A DNA stretch of 64,000 bases from JANNSX01 sp041397825 (GCA_041397825.1 JAWKVX010000006.1:1-64000); one strand, 5' to 3'; positions 9,442 through 18,088 are shown, counted from the stretch's first letter. Notes: a model not told the origin generated them from the sequence alone. Numbers and translations: made by a program.

Positions 9442-10677
9442 ATGCATATCTCGCCATTCGCACCGAAAACATTGCCGGACCTGCCGGCCGTAGCTGGCGT
9501 CCGCTTCGCGACAGCCGCGGCCGGCATCAAATACAAGAACCGGACGGATCTTCTCCTCGGTCTCTTCGCTCCAGGCACAACGGTCGCTGGTGTCCTGACC
9601 CAGTCGAAGACACGCTCGGCTCCCGTCGATTGGTGCCGGGACGCCCTTAAAGGCGGGTCCGGCCGGGCTCTCGTCGTCAACTCCGGCAATGCCAACGCCT
9701 TTACGGGGCGGCGGGGCGTGGAGACGGTCACGGCGACGGCCGAGGCGGCGGCCCGGATCGCCGGCTGTAGGGCCGACGAGGTGTTCATCGCCTCGACCGG
9801 CGTCATTGGTCAGCCGTTCGACCCGAAGCCGATCGTCACGGCGCTCCCCGGTCTCGCCGAGGAGGCAAAGGACGGTCAATGGGAGGCGGCGGCCCGCGCG
9901 ATCATGACCACGGACACGTTCCCGAAACTTGCCAGCCGCAGGGTCAGGCTGGGAAAATCCGAGGTGACGATCAACGGCATTGCCAAGGGAGCCGGCATGA
10001 TCGCGCCCGATATGGCGACCATGCTCTCCTTCGTTGCGACCGATGCGCCGATCGCTGCCGAGGTCTTGCAGGCGATGCTCGCCGACGGCGCCCGGACCAC
10101 TTTCAACTGCATCTCGATCGACGGCGACACCTCGACCAGTGATACGCTGCTCGCCTTCGCGACCGGCGCGGCGGCGGCGCGCGGGGCCCCGCGGATCACG
10201 GATCCGTCTGGCGCCGACGCGGTCTCCTTCAAGAACGCCCTGGGCGGCGTGCTGCACGATCTCGCCCTGATGGTCGCAAAGGACGGCGAAGGCCTGAAGA
10301 AGTTCGTCACCATCCACGTACACGGCGCCGAAAGCCCGGCGGCCGCCCGGAGGATTGGACTTGCCGTCGCCAACTCGCCACTCGTCAAAACAGCGATCGC
10401 CGGCAACGATCCCAACTGGGGCCGGATCGTCATGGCGGTCGGCAAGTCGGGCGAGGCGGCTGACCGGGACAGACTGGCGATCCGCTTCGGGGACATCCCC
10501 GTGGCGTACGACGGCGAGGTCCATCCCGACTATCGGGAGACGCAGGGAGCTGACTATTTCCGTCAGGCCGAGCTCGAGGTCACGGTGGATGTCGGCGTCG
10601 GCTCAGGCCAGGCGACGGTGTGGACCTGCGATCTCACCTCCGACTATGTGGCGATCAATGCCGACTACCGGAGCTAG
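9442..10677 (+). CDS. argJ: Bifunctional ornithine acetyltransferase / N-acetylglutamate synthase
   Basis: This 411-residue protein is full length. ArgJ moves the acetyl group from N-acetylornithine to glutamate, closing the cyclic arginine pathway; some forms also make N-acetylglutamate from acetyl-CoA. The self-cleavage site KGAGMIAPDMATML is present, with Thr193 as the nucleophile that becomes the N-terminus of the beta chain. The early block VVNSGNANAFTG and the C-terminal GNDPNWGRI are also present. ATG 9442 has GGGAGCTC just upstream. Whether it is mono- or bifunctional cannot be told from sequence. The mutT-type gene follows after about 170 bp. Confidence 0.97.
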   Translation: MHISPFAPKTLPDLPAVAGVRFATAAAGIKYKNRTDLLLGLFAPGTTVAGVLTQSKTRSAPVDWCRDALKGGSGRALVVNSGNANAFTGRRGVETVTATAEAAARIAGCRADEVFIASTGVIGQPFDPKPIVTALPGLAEEAKDGQWEAAARAIMTTDTFPKLASRRVRLGKSEVTINGIAKGAGMIAPDMATMLSFVATDAPIAAEVLQAMLADGARTTFNCISIDGDTSTSDTLLAFATGAAAARGAPRITDPSGADAVSFKNALGGVLHDLALMVAKDGEGLKKFVTIHVHGAESPAAARRIGLAVANSPLVKTAIAGNDPNWGRIVMAVGKSGEAADRDRLAIRFGDIPVAYDGEVHPDYRETQGADYFRQAELEVTVDVGVGSGQATVWTCDLTSDYVAINADYRS

Positions 10678-10848
10678 TCTGGCGTCGCGCCTATGTTGGC
10701 GAATGGTGCGGCAAGGGCGTGGTCAACAAAGCTGCGGCGGGCCACGAGACGAGACTTCATAGGCAAACGTTAGGATTTAGAGAAATTAATGCTTCGTTGG
10801 CGATCTCTCGTTAACCAATCTCTGTAAGACTTCCTCGCGAGCACGACG

Positions 10849-11247
10849 ATGAACGTGGTTCTGGTAGCTGCCTGTGCGCTCATCGACCCTGACGGACGCG
10901 TGTTGCTTGCAAGACGGCCACCTGGAAAGCCGATGGCGGGACTTTGGGAGTTCCCCGGCGGCAAGGTGGAGAAAGGAGAGAGGCCCGAGGTCGCCTTGAT
11001 CCGCGAGCTCCGCGAGGAGTTGGGGATCGAGGTTTCCGAGAAATGCCTCGCACCGTTCACCTTTGCGAGCCACACCTACGACGCCTTCCATCTGCTGATG
11101 CCCCTCTATGTTTGCAGGAGGTGGCAAGGCGAGATCGAGGCCAGGGAAGGTCAAGAGCTGACATGGGCGCGGCCGCATCGCATGCGGGACTATGCGATGC
11201 CGCCGGCCGACGAGCCGCTCTGCGCCATGCTCGCAGACCTCCTGTGA
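10849..11247 (+). CDS. mutT: Nudix hydrolase, MutT-type 8-oxo-dGTP diphosphatase
   Basis: This 132-residue protein carries the complete Nudix box, from GGKVEKGERPEVALIRE through LREELGI, with the expected Glu residues for Mg2+. The start MNVVLVAACALIDPDGRVLL and the WEFPGGK block are typical of MutT, which removes 8-oxo-dGTP from the nucleotide pool and so prevents A:T to C:G changes. Its place next to argJ is a common alphaproteobacterial arrangement. The 170 bp upstream, with an AT-richer part around 10770-10800, could hold its own promoter. Other Nudix substrates cannot be ruled out. Confidence 0.9.
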   Translation: MNVVLVAACALIDPDGRVLLARRPPGKPMAGLWEFPGGKVEKGERPEVALIRELREELGIEVSEKCLAPFTFASHTYDAFHLLMPLYVCRRWQGEIEAREGQELTWARPHRMRDYAMPPADEPLCAMLADLL

Positions 11248-11279
11248 TCGCGGGAGGACAACAGGAACGGAGAGGTGAG

Positions 11280-11504
11280 ATGGCTTGGTTCGGCACGCTG
11301 GGAGCTTCGGAAGTGAGGCCGCGGAAACGCGAGCTTCTCCGGGATTTCTCCGAGGATGACAGCGCCGCCATGTCCGTCGAGTACGCCCTCATCGCGGTCG
11401 TCCTCTGCGGCTGCCTGTTCCTCGCCCTGCCGCTGGTCAGCACCGAGCTGGCGGAGACGTTCACGATCGTCGCTGGCCACTTTGCCACAATCCTCGGCGG
11501 CTGA
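11280..11504 (+). CDS. Flp/Fap-type (type IVb) pilin-like small protein
   Basis: This 74-residue protein has an N-terminal basic leader of about 30 residues, then SAAMSVEYALIAVVL, close to the Flp pilin signature in which a prepilin peptidase cuts just before a hydrophobic helix containing a conserved Glu-Tyr pair. The hydrophobic segment is about 22 residues and carries two Cys (LCGC), which is unusual. A GGAGAGGTGAG ribosome site precedes the ATG. No tad/cpa assembly genes lie nearby, so this is an isolated pilin. It may be a minor pilin for a Tad system elsewhere or simply a single-span membrane peptide. Confidence 0.75.
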   Translation: MAWFGTLGASEVRPRKRELLRDFSEDDSAAMSVEYALIAVVLCGCLFLALPLVSTELAETFTIVAGHFATILGG

Positions 11505-11507
11505 TCA

Positions 11508-11528
11508 GGCCTGAGCGCGGTTCAGGCC
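11508..11528. terminator. Weak hairpin between convergent pilin and methyltransferase genes
   Basis: GGCCTGA (11508-11514) pairs with TCAGGCC (11522-11528) around a 7-base loop, 3 bp past the pilin stop codon and before the end of the opposing gene. There is no T-run; the role is inferred from position. Confidence 0.35.
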
Positions 11529-11542
11529 GGCATCAGGTCCCC

Positions 11543-12424
11543 TCAGGTCCGATCGCGGCGTCCGAGCGCATCGCCAAGACGCACCTGGGCACTGCCGGGT
11601 TTGAGCGGCTGCGGCTGGCCGGGTCCGGGGGACCAGGCTGTGACCGTCAGGATCTCGATCGTCGCCGTCACCCGGCCGTCCTGAGCCGGAACCTCGCGCT
11701 CGTAGGCGCTGGCTACGGCGGCGAGCAGCCTCTTCGTCAAGTGGCGGCGGCTTCTTGCGTTGAGGGCATTGGCGCACCCCAATTGGCGCAGCTCCCGCAT
11801 CAGCGCCCCGACCGAGGCATAAGTCAGGTTGAGCGGATCGACATCGACCACCGGCAGCGCAAAGCCAGCGCGCTGCACGAGGCCGCCGAGATCGCGGACG
11901 TCGACCATCGGCGCAACACGTGGGCTGGCTCCCCCCCTCAGCTCGCTTTCACCGGCCGCGAACGCGCGCGCCAACTCCTGCAGACTCTGTCCGCCGATCA
12001 TGGTCGCCAACAGCAGGCCGTCCGGCTTGAGCACCCGTCGCAGCTCAACGAGGGCGCCCGGAAGATCGTTGATCTGATGCAGCTCGAGCAGAGACACCGC
12101 CAAATTGAAGCTGTGCTCGGCGAAAGGCAGGGCCTCGCTGTCCCCCACGACCAGTCGTCCTGCCGGCACTGCCGCCGGGGCAACCGGCTCGCATAGAACG
12201 GCCTCGAGAATCTTGCCCGTCGATACGAGCGCCGGTGCAATGGCGCGGGCGCCAGCACCGATCACCAGGGCACACCCGAGCTGGCGATGGACCAGCAGCA
12301 ACCGGCTTGCGAGATCGTCGGCCACCCAGGCCCGCAGAAAGTCGCCCTTGTCGATCGATGCCTGGTGACGGTGGAGCCACTGCCGCTGCAAGCGCCGGTC
12401 AAACAGCAATTCCGGACCCTTCAT
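11543..12424 (-). CDS. BioC/NDUFAF5-like SAM-dependent methyltransferase
   Basis: This 293-residue class I methyltransferase begins FDRRLQRQWLHRHQA, close to the N-terminus of the mitochondrial NDUFAF5 group and bacterial BioC-like proteins. The SAM-binding core has LVIGAGARAIAPAL as motif I (less canonical than E/DxGxGxG), VVGDSEALPF and LLELHQINDLPGALVELRRVLKPDG. NDUFAF5 modifies an Arg of complex I subunit NDUFS7, and BioC methylates malonyl-ACP for biotin synthesis. The alphaproteobacterial homologues sit beside comF and grxC as here, but their reaction is not known. It is divergent from comF. The family is clear and the substrate is open. Confidence 0.87.
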   Translation of the reverse strand: MKGPELLFDRRLQRQWLHRHQASIDKGDFLRAWVADDLASRLLLVHRQLGCALVIGAGARAIAPALVSTGKILEAVLCEPVAPAAVPAGRLVVGDSEALPFAEHSFNLAVSLLELHQINDLPGALVELRRVLKPDGLLLATMIGGQSLQELARAFAAGESELRGGASPRVAPMVDVRDLGGLVQRAGFALPVVDVDPLNLTYASVGALMRELRQLGCANALNARSRRHLTKRLLAAVASAYEREVPAQDGRVTATIEILTVTAWSPGPGQPQPLKPGSAQVRLGDALGRRDRT

Positions 12425-12659
12425 TGATCTGGGGCCTCCATCAGAGCGTCCTGAGGCTCGCTGTGGCCTCAGGTCGTGCTAGCATGGCACAAGACCGGCT
12501 CGACCTATCCCGTTGGCAAGCGAGCTTACGGGCGGTGTGCCACACGAAGCCAGGGGCCCAGGACATGTGTGTTTCGATCCCGGTGCGGGCTCGAGGCCAG
12601 CCACTCGATCCGACAAGCCTCGACATCGTGCCAGGCGTAGGCCCTTCTCACTCACGCCG

Positions 12660-13460
12660 ATGCGATCGACCATGACCCTGATGCGGTCCGCCATGAAGCC
12701 CTTGGCCCCAGTCCTCGATGCCGGCCGCGCGGGCGGTCTCGCCGTTGCCGATCTTCTCGTCCCAGCTGTCTGCATCTCCTGCTTCACTACCGTCTGGGAG
12801 CACGACACACTTTGTCCGGGCTGCTGGCGGTCGATCGACTTCATCCGTCCTCCGCTCTGTGACGTCCTCGGCATTCCGCTACCCTACGATTCCGGTGGTC
12901 GCCTCGTCTCGGCCGCCGCACTGGCGGCTCCTCCAGCCTACCGTCGCGCCCGAGCCGTCGCTCACTACGGTGACAGGCTACGCGAGCTTGTGCACGGCCT
13001 CAAATATGGTGATCAGCATCACGGCGGCCGGCTGTTCGGACGCTGGCTCGCCAGTGCCGGCGCGGACCTCCTGACAGATGCCAACCTCATCGTTCCTGTG
13101 CCGTTGGCCCGGCTCAGGCTCTGGCGCCGCCGCTTCAATCAGGCCGCCGTCCTCGCCCGGGCCGTGGCGGTGGAGAGCGGCACGCCGGTCTCGCCTTTGG
13201 TGCTCAAGCGGACCAAATCGACCCGAAGCCAAGTCGGCCTGACATCCGACCAGCGCCGGCGCAATGTCCAGGGCGCCTTCTCGGTGCCAGCATGGGCCAA
13301 ACCTCTTGTTGCCGGCCGTCAGGTCCTGCTGATCGACGACGTCATCACGACCGGATCGACCATCGACGCCGCTGCCAGGGCACTCCTCGGCGGCGGCGCC
13401 GCAGCGGTCGATGTGTTGGCCCTTGCCATCGTCACCGGAGAAATCCCCCAATCTGCATGA
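12660..13460 (+). CDS. comF: ComF family phosphoribosyltransferase-like protein
   Basis: The protein is about 266 residues. An N-terminal zinc-finger-like part has paired Cys (CISC and CPGC) near residues 38-60, followed by a PRTase-like domain. The PRPP-binding loop VLLIDDVITTGST near the C-terminus and RRRFNQAAVLAR in the middle are typical of ComF/GntX. ComF helps natural transformation in some species and may interact with PriA and ComFA homologues; its role outside competent bacteria is unclear. The start is uncertain: in-frame ATGs lie at 12660, 12672, 12681 and 12693, none with a strong ribosome site. grxC begins 66 bp after its stop. Confidence 0.92.
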   Translation: MRSTMTLMRSAMKPLAPVLDAGRAGGLAVADLLVPAVCISCFTTVWEHDTLCPGCWRSIDFIRPPLCDVLGIPLPYDSGGRLVSAAALAAPPAYRRARAVAHYGDRLRELVHGLKYGDQHHGGRLFGRWLASAGADLLTDANLIVPVPLARLRLWRRRFNQAAVLARAVAVESGTPVSPLVLKRTKSTRSQVGLTSDQRRRNVQGAFSVPAWAKPLVAGRQVLLIDDVITTGSTIDAAARALLGGGAAAVDVLALAIVTGEIPQSA

Positions 13461-13526
13461 CCATTGCCGAACACCCTGGCACGCCATACATTTCGCCTGC
13501 CCATCGAGTGGGGAACGAGCCAGCAG

Positions 13527-13784
13527 ATGCCAAAAATCACGATCTATACGACCGCGACCTGCCCCTATTGCCATGCCGCCAAGGCGCTTCTCCGCCGCAA
13601 GGGCGCCCAGTTCGAGGAGATCGACGTGAACAGTGCGCCGGGTCTCAGGGCCCGGATGCGGGAGATGGCGGGAGGGCGCAACACGGTCCCCCAAATCTGG
13701 ATCGGCGAGACACATGTCGGCGGCTGCGACGACCTGCATGACCTCGATGGGCTCGGCAAGCTCGACGAGCTGTTGGCGGGTTAA
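13527..13784 (+). CDS. grxC: Glutaredoxin 3
   Basis: This 85-residue protein is a complete dithiol glutaredoxin. The active site CPYC is at residues 12-15, and the cis-Pro segment TVPQIWIG and the glutathione-binding GGCDDL are both present. Glutaredoxins reduce protein disulphides and glutathionylated proteins using glutathione, and support ribonucleotide reductase. ATG 13527 gives the family N-terminus MPKITIYTTATCPYC. It lies between comF and the nitrilase-like gene, a conserved alphaproteobacterial neighbourhood, and is probably in the same operon. Confidence 0.96.
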   Translation: MPKITIYTTATCPYCHAAKALLRRKGAQFEEIDVNSAPGLRARMREMAGGRNTVPQIWIGETHVGGCDDLHDLDGLGKLDELLAG

Positions 13785-13819
13785 CGGATCGTTAACGACT
13801 CGGAGAGCGTCCTCGGAGC

Positions 13820-14686
13820 ATGGACAAGACCGGAACAGCCTTCCGCGCAGCGCTCGTCACGCTCACCTCGGGTAGCGTGGTGGAGAGGAATATCTGTGCG
13901 GCCTCGGGACTGATCCGCGAGGCTGCCGCGCAGGGGGCGTCCTATGTCCAGACCCCTGAGAACACCGGCCTGATGGAGCCGGATCGCGACCAGCTGCGGG
14001 CGCTTGCCGCCCCTGAGCGCGATCACCAGGTTTTGCGCCGATTGTCGGAGCTCGCGGCGACGCTCGGCATCTGGTTGCATATCGGCTCGCTCGCGGTCGC
14101 CCGACCGGACGGGCAACTCGCCAACCGCTCTTATCTGGTCACGCCCAAGGGCGACATTGCCTGTCGCTACGACAAGATCCACATGTTCGACGTTGATCTC
14201 CCCAGCGGCGACAGTTTCCGGGAATCGGAGCGCTTCGTTGCCGGCGACCAAGCTGTCGTGGCCAGCCTACCTTGGGGTCGGCTCGGCATGACCATTTGCT
14301 ATGACCTCCGGTTTCCCGGGCTCTACAGAGCCCTGGCGCAGTCTGGTGCGCATATTCTGGCTGTGCCTTCGGCGTTCACCCGGCAGACAGGCGAGGCACA
14401 CTGGCATGTGCTGTTGCGAGCGCGCGCCATCGAGACCGGAAGCTTCGTCCTCGCCGCGGCGCAGGCCGGTCGGCATGACAGTGGACGAACCACCTACGGC
14501 CACAGCATCGCGATCTCACCATGGGGCGAGGTTCTCGCCGAAGGCGGAATCGATCCGGGAGTCATCATCACGGACCTCGATCTTGCATCCGTGGCTGTCG
14601 CGCGCCAGCGCATTCCTGCGCTGGATGGCGACAGACCGTTTCGGCTGGCTCGAGCGCCGGCCACTGACCTGAGGGAAGCGTCATGA
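13820..14686 (+). CDS. Carbon-nitrogen hydrolase (Nit1/omega-amidase-like)
   Basis: This 288-residue nitrilase-superfamily protein has the full catalytic set: Glu47 in PENTG, Lys119 in DKIHMFDVDL, and Cys160 in MTICYDLRFP. The block KIHMFDVDLPSG and a C-terminal segment like that of Nit1/Nit2 enzymes favour a deaminated-glutathione amidase or omega-amidase over a true nitrilase. Deaminated glutathione arises from aminotransferase side reactions, and placing its repair enzyme directly after glutaredoxin is a plausible functional link (inference). CGGAG lies just before the ATG. The last four bases overlap the DUF1178 start, showing translational coupling. Confidence 0.92.
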   Translation: MDKTGTAFRAALVTLTSGSVVERNICAASGLIREAAAQGASYVQTPENTGLMEPDRDQLRALAAPERDHQVLRRLSELAATLGIWLHIGSLAVARPDGQLANRSYLVTPKGDIACRYDKIHMFDVDLPSGDSFRESERFVAGDQAVVASLPWGRLGMTICYDLRFPGLYRALAQSGAHILAVPSAFTRQTGEAHWHVLLRARAIETGSFVLAAAQAGRHDSGRTTYGHSIAISPWGEVLAEGGIDPGVIITDLDLASVAVARQRIPALDGDRPFRLARAPATDLREAS

Positions 14687-15123
14687 TCCGCTACCGGCTG
14701 AGCTGCCCCGACAAGCACGAGTTCGATGCGTGGTTTCAATCGAGCGCGGCCTTCGATACGCAGTCGGATGCCGGACAGGTGGCCTGTCCCCAGTGCGGCT
14801 CCCATGACGTCGAAAAGGCCCTGATGGCGCCGAGCGTCAAGACAGGCCGGTCACAGGACGAGAAGACCGCTAAGCCCAAGCGCCCGGTAGCCTCGTTGAT
14901 GCCGCCCGAGCTTCAAGAGATGATGCGCAAGATCCGCGATCACGTCCGCGAGAACGCGGACTATGTCGGCGACAAGTTCGCCGAGGAGGCGCGCAAGATT
15001 CACTATGAGGAATCGGAGCCGCGCGGCATCTATGGCGAGGCGACCCTCGACGAGGCACAGTCGCTGCACGAGGAAGGCATTCCGTTCCAGCCGCTGCCGG
15101 TGCTGCCCGAGGAGAAGAACTGA
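14683..15123 (+). CDS. DUF1178 family protein
   Basis: This 146-residue protein opens MIRYRLSCPDKHEFDAWF with a paired Cys motif CPQCGS near residue 36, as in the DUF1178 family. This looks like a zinc-ribbon fold at the N-terminus, followed by a charged helical region (MMRKIRDHVRENADYVG) and a conserved acidic C-terminus ending LPVLPEEKN. Its function is not known. Its ATG overlaps the nitrilase stop codon (ATGA), and the pairing of these two genes is widespread in alphaproteobacteria, so they probably act in one process. It converges on the FAD oxidoreductase gene. Confidence 0.9.
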   Translation: MIRYRLSCPDKHEFDAWFQSSAAFDTQSDAGQVACPQCGSHDVEKALMAPSVKTGRSQDEKTAKPKRPVASLMPPELQEMMRKIRDHVRENADYVGDKFAEEARKIHYEESEPRGIYGEATLDEAQSLHEEGIPFQPLPVLPEEKN

Positions 15124-15135
15124 CCGGCCAACCTC

Positions 15136-16485
15136 TCAGCGAATCTCGTCCTCGATGCCGTACCAGAGATACGCGCCCTTGAGGTAGACGGGTCTGAGGC
15201 CGGCCAACGGATACGGGTCGAGCCCGCTCGTCAGGGCGCGAGGGACGCTGGCGCGAACTCCCTCTCCGGCGATCAGATCGGCAACCGCACGGCCGCACCA
15301 GCTTCCCATGGCCACGCCCGAGCCATGATAGGCAATGGCGGACCATACACGCCGGTCCGCATCGAGCGGACCCACATAGGGAAGGAGATTGCGCGAGAAA
15401 CAAACGAAGCCGCGCCAGAAATGCGTATGCTCGACATGCGCCCAGGCAGGAAACAGGCGCTCGAAATTGCGGCGCAGACGCATCTCCAGTGCGCCCAAAG
15501 CCCCATCGGAGGCATCGGTGCCGCCTCGTCCGCCGAACATCATGCGGCCGTCTGGAAGCAGCCTGAAATAGTGCAGCAACCGGCGCGTGTCATAGGCCAT
15601 CTGTCGTGACGTCCAGCCTTGCGCCAGGCGCTCGGCCTCGCTCATCGGCCGCGTAACGAGGATCGCTGACAGTGCCGGCATGACGCGCCTGGCAACTGGT
15701 GTCGGCACGCGTTCATCGGTGAAACCGTTGGTGGCGACCAGAACATCGCGAGCCTCGAGGCGGCCGCCGCGCTCGGTGGTGAGGATATGCCGGCCGGCCC
15801 GCTCCTCCCATCGCACGACCCGTGACCGGCCGTGAATGCGAGCGCCGTTCCCAGCAACCGCGCGCGCAAGTCCGCGCACATAGTCGAGCGGATGCAGCGA
15901 CAGCCCGATCTCGCCCCAGAGCGCGCCGTGGAAAGACGGGCTGTCGCAGCCCCGCTCCTTCATCTCCGCTTTGGAGAGGAGATGCATATCCTTACCGATG
16001 ACCGTGCGCAGGAATTCGGCCTCCGCCTTGAGCTCGGCGATCCGGCTCGGCTTGTGGGCAACGCACAGCTCGCCCATCTCGCACAGCGAGGCGTCGATCG
16101 AGAAGCGGCGGCAGGTGTCCTTGACGAGCTCGATGGCCTCCTTCTGCACGTCGAAGAACCGAAGCACATCGTCCTTGCCATAGCGGCGGATCAATTCGGG
16201 ATAGGAGAGCTTGGTGCCTCCGAGACCGCAGAATCCGCCGTTCCGACCCGATGCGCCCCAGCCTGGCTCGGCGGCATCGAGTACAGTGACATCGAAGTCA
16301 TAAGCCTCACGCAGGCGCAGTGCGGCATTGAGCCCCGTGAAGCCCGCGCCAACGATCGCGACGTCGGTTTTGGCGGGGCCTTCGAGCGGCCGGGTGTCGA
16401 AACCGAGTGGATCGGCCGTCGCCTCCCAATAGCTCTTGACCGGTCGACTAAAATGAAAGGCGTCGGCATGGGCAGTGGATGACAT
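15136..16485 (-). CDS. FAD-dependent oxidoreductase, DAO family (PuuB-like)
   Basis: This 449-residue protein has an N-terminal Rossmann motif VAIVGAGFTGLNAALRL followed by GWGASGRNGGFCG, the usual FAD-contact block of the DAO/glycine oxidase family. The C-terminal block SAIAYHGSGVAMGS is also typical. It most resembles gamma-glutamylputrescine oxidases (PuuB) and related amine oxidases that produce an aldehyde, NH3 and H2O2. No other polyamine genes are next to it, so the substrate is uncertain. The ATG lies in an isolated position, with the channel gene about 100 bp away on the same strand upstream. Confidence 0.9.
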   Translation of the reverse strand: MSSTAHADAFHFSRPVKSYWEATADPLGFDTRPLEGPAKTDVAIVGAGFTGLNAALRLREAYDFDVTVLDAAEPGWGASGRNGGFCGLGGTKLSYPELIRRYGKDDVLRFFDVQKEAIELVKDTCRRFSIDASLCEMGELCVAHKPSRIAELKAEAEFLRTVIGKDMHLLSKAEMKERGCDSPSFHGALWGEIGLSLHPLDYVRGLARAVAGNGARIHGRSRVVRWEERAGRHILTTERGGRLEARDVLVATNGFTDERVPTPVARRVMPALSAILVTRPMSEAERLAQGWTSRQMAYDTRRLLHYFRLLPDGRMMFGGRGGTDASDGALGALEMRLRRNFERLFPAWAHVEHTHFWRGFVCFSRNLLPYVGPLDADRRVWSAIAYHGSGVAMGSWCGRAVADLIAGEGVRASVPRALTSGLDPYPLAGLRPVYLKGAYLWYGIEDEIR

Positions 16486-16586
16486 GAGCGGTCACACTCG
16501 TGATCTGCGTTGGACCCGACTCAGCAGCTCAACTGAGCGAGTCGGCTCGGTTCGATGCCTCCAGCGATCACGACCGCACAGCCCGG

Positions 16587-17771
16587 TCAAGTTGGTCCGT
16601 CCGTCGGGTTCCGTGCTGATTTGAGCTCGCCCAGCTCCTGCCGAAGGGCCCGGATCTCATCGAGCAAAAGCTTCATCTCGGCAGGATCGGGCCGTTCGGG
16701 ACCCGCGTCCATCCTGGTCACGACGGGCGCCGCCGCCAGCATGGACAGTCCGGATTCCTCGATCGGAGGAGGTGGAGGTGTCCTGCTCAGGTCTCCGACA
16801 GTCGGCCGAAGCGGCTGCGCCTTGTCGCCCGGGCCCTTCGGCAGGGACACCGAGAACTGCGTCTTCAACTTTCCGAAGCGGCTGGCCTTCACCAGATCGT
16901 TGGCCTCCTTGGCCTCGATGTGCTGCTGCTGCATGCCATCGACGATAATGCCGATGAAGAGATTGAGCACGGTGAAGCTGGTGATCAGGATGAACACCAG
17001 AAAGAAGATCCACGACCAGGGATGCGCGTCCATGACGGGGCGTGCCACCTCGCTCGTCCAGCCGTCGAGCGACATGACCTGGAAGAGCGTGAGGAGCGAA
17101 TCGCCAATCGTGCCGAACCGTTCCGGCAGCGTGTCGGCATACATGTTCGTCGCCATGACGGAGAAGACATAGAAGATCAGGAGCAGCAGCACGACGATCG
17201 AGGACATGCCGGGAATGGCGATCAGCAGTCCGTTGACGACGCGGCGCATAGCCGGGATCGCGGAGACGAGCCGGAGCGCACGAATGACCCGGAGCGCCCG
17301 CAGCACCGAGAGATTGTCGGTTGCCGGCATCAAGGTCACTGCCACGACCAGAAAATCGAATACACTCCAGGGATCGCGCCAGAAGCGTGTTCCGAACACC
17401 AGCATGCGGGCCGCCAACTCAAATACGAAGACGGCGATGATGATATGGTCGAGCGTCGTCAACAATCCGCCCAGGCTGGCGCGGAGTGTGCCGCTGGTCT
17501 CCATCCCGAGCGTCACGGCATTGACAAGAATGAGCCCCGTGACAAACCGCTCGAACGTCGGATTGCGGACGAGCGGCTTCAGAACAGCGACCAACCAGAT
17601 GCGCAACCTGTGGAGGGCGGCCTGGGCACGAGAAATCCACGGTCGCACAGCGTCGAAACGCTCGGTTATCTCGGCCAGAAGGCCCTGCAGCGACCGGAGC
17701 CGGTTGCTCCAGGTCGGGCCGGTCTCACTGTCGCTTACCATCCCCCGACGCTCCACCCCCCGGATCGCCAT
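16587..17771 (-). CDS. Voltage-gated cation channel, BacNaV/CavMr-like
   Basis: This 394-residue protein has one six-TM voltage-gated channel unit. S1 starts near residue 73 and S2 near 108. S4 has Arg every third residue (LRALRVIRALRLV, 157-169). S5 follows. The pore is SLLTLFQVMSLDGWTSEV, and S6 is PWSWIFFLVFILITSFTVLN. The pore and S6 are very close to NaChBac. The filter is SLDGWTS (residues 234-240) instead of TLESWAS: Asp replaces Glu and Gly replaces Ser at position 4. The C-terminus has a proline-rich linker and a terminal coiled coil (EMKLLLDEIRALRQELGELK) that should hold the tetramer. The N-terminus is about 65 residues longer than usual; Met11 (17741) is an alternative start. Ion selectivity is discussed in the findings. 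Confidence 0.93.
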   Translation of the reverse strand: MAIRGVERRGMVSDSETGPTWSNRLRSLQGLLAEITERFDAVRPWISRAQAALHRLRIWLVAVLKPLVRNPTFERFVTGLILVNAVTLGMETSGTLRASLGGLLTTLDHIIIAVFVFELAARMLVFGTRFWRDPWSVFDFLVVAVTLMPATDNLSVLRALRVIRALRLVSAIPAMRRVVNGLLIAIPGMSSIVVLLLLIFYVFSVMATNMYADTLPERFGTIGDSLLTLFQVMSLDGWTSEVARPVMDAHPWSWIFFLVFILITSFTVLNLFIGIIVDGMQQQHIEAKEANDLVKASRFGKLKTQFSVSLPKGPGDKAQPLRPTVGDLSRTPPPPPIEESGLSMLAAAPVVTRMDAGPERPDPAEMKLLLDEIRALRQELGELKSARNPTDGPT

Positions 17772-18088
17772 CCGCGTGGACGGCTCCGCTCTCCAGGAGT
17801 TCTAACGCAGGCGAAGTTGCATCGCCAGCGCTAGGATTATTGAAGTGTCTTGCGCCATCGAACGATGGTGCGACGCCCAGGTCGGTACGCCTCCGGCGAG
17901 GCTCGACTTATGGGCAACTGAAAGTCTCTCCGAGCGCCTGCAGAGGAAAGGGAACACCTTGGACTCAAGGGCAGGTCGCTGAAAAACACGAAGGGCCTCG
18001 CGCCGGAAGGCGGAGGCCCTTGTTTGTGTTTCACCCATGAAGGGGAGACGTCTCGAAGAACGCGACTGTCCGCCACCTCTTTGTAGAC
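17772..18088. other. Gene-free stretch between channel gene and 5S rRNA
   Basis: No credible gene. It holds the rRNA operon terminator (listed separately), a second hairpin at 17852-17871 (GCGCCATCG / CGATGGTGC), and a small one at 17889-17902 (GCCTC / GAGGC). It must also hold the promoter of the channel gene, which I could not identify. Confidence 0.6.
17981..18021 (-). terminator. Rho-independent terminator of the rRNA operon
   Basis: Read on the reverse strand, AAGGGCCTC pairs with GAGGCCCTT (9 bp) around a GC-rich loop and is followed by CGTGTTTTT. It lies about 70 bp beyond the 5S gene and is the best terminator signal in the window. Confidence 0.85.
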
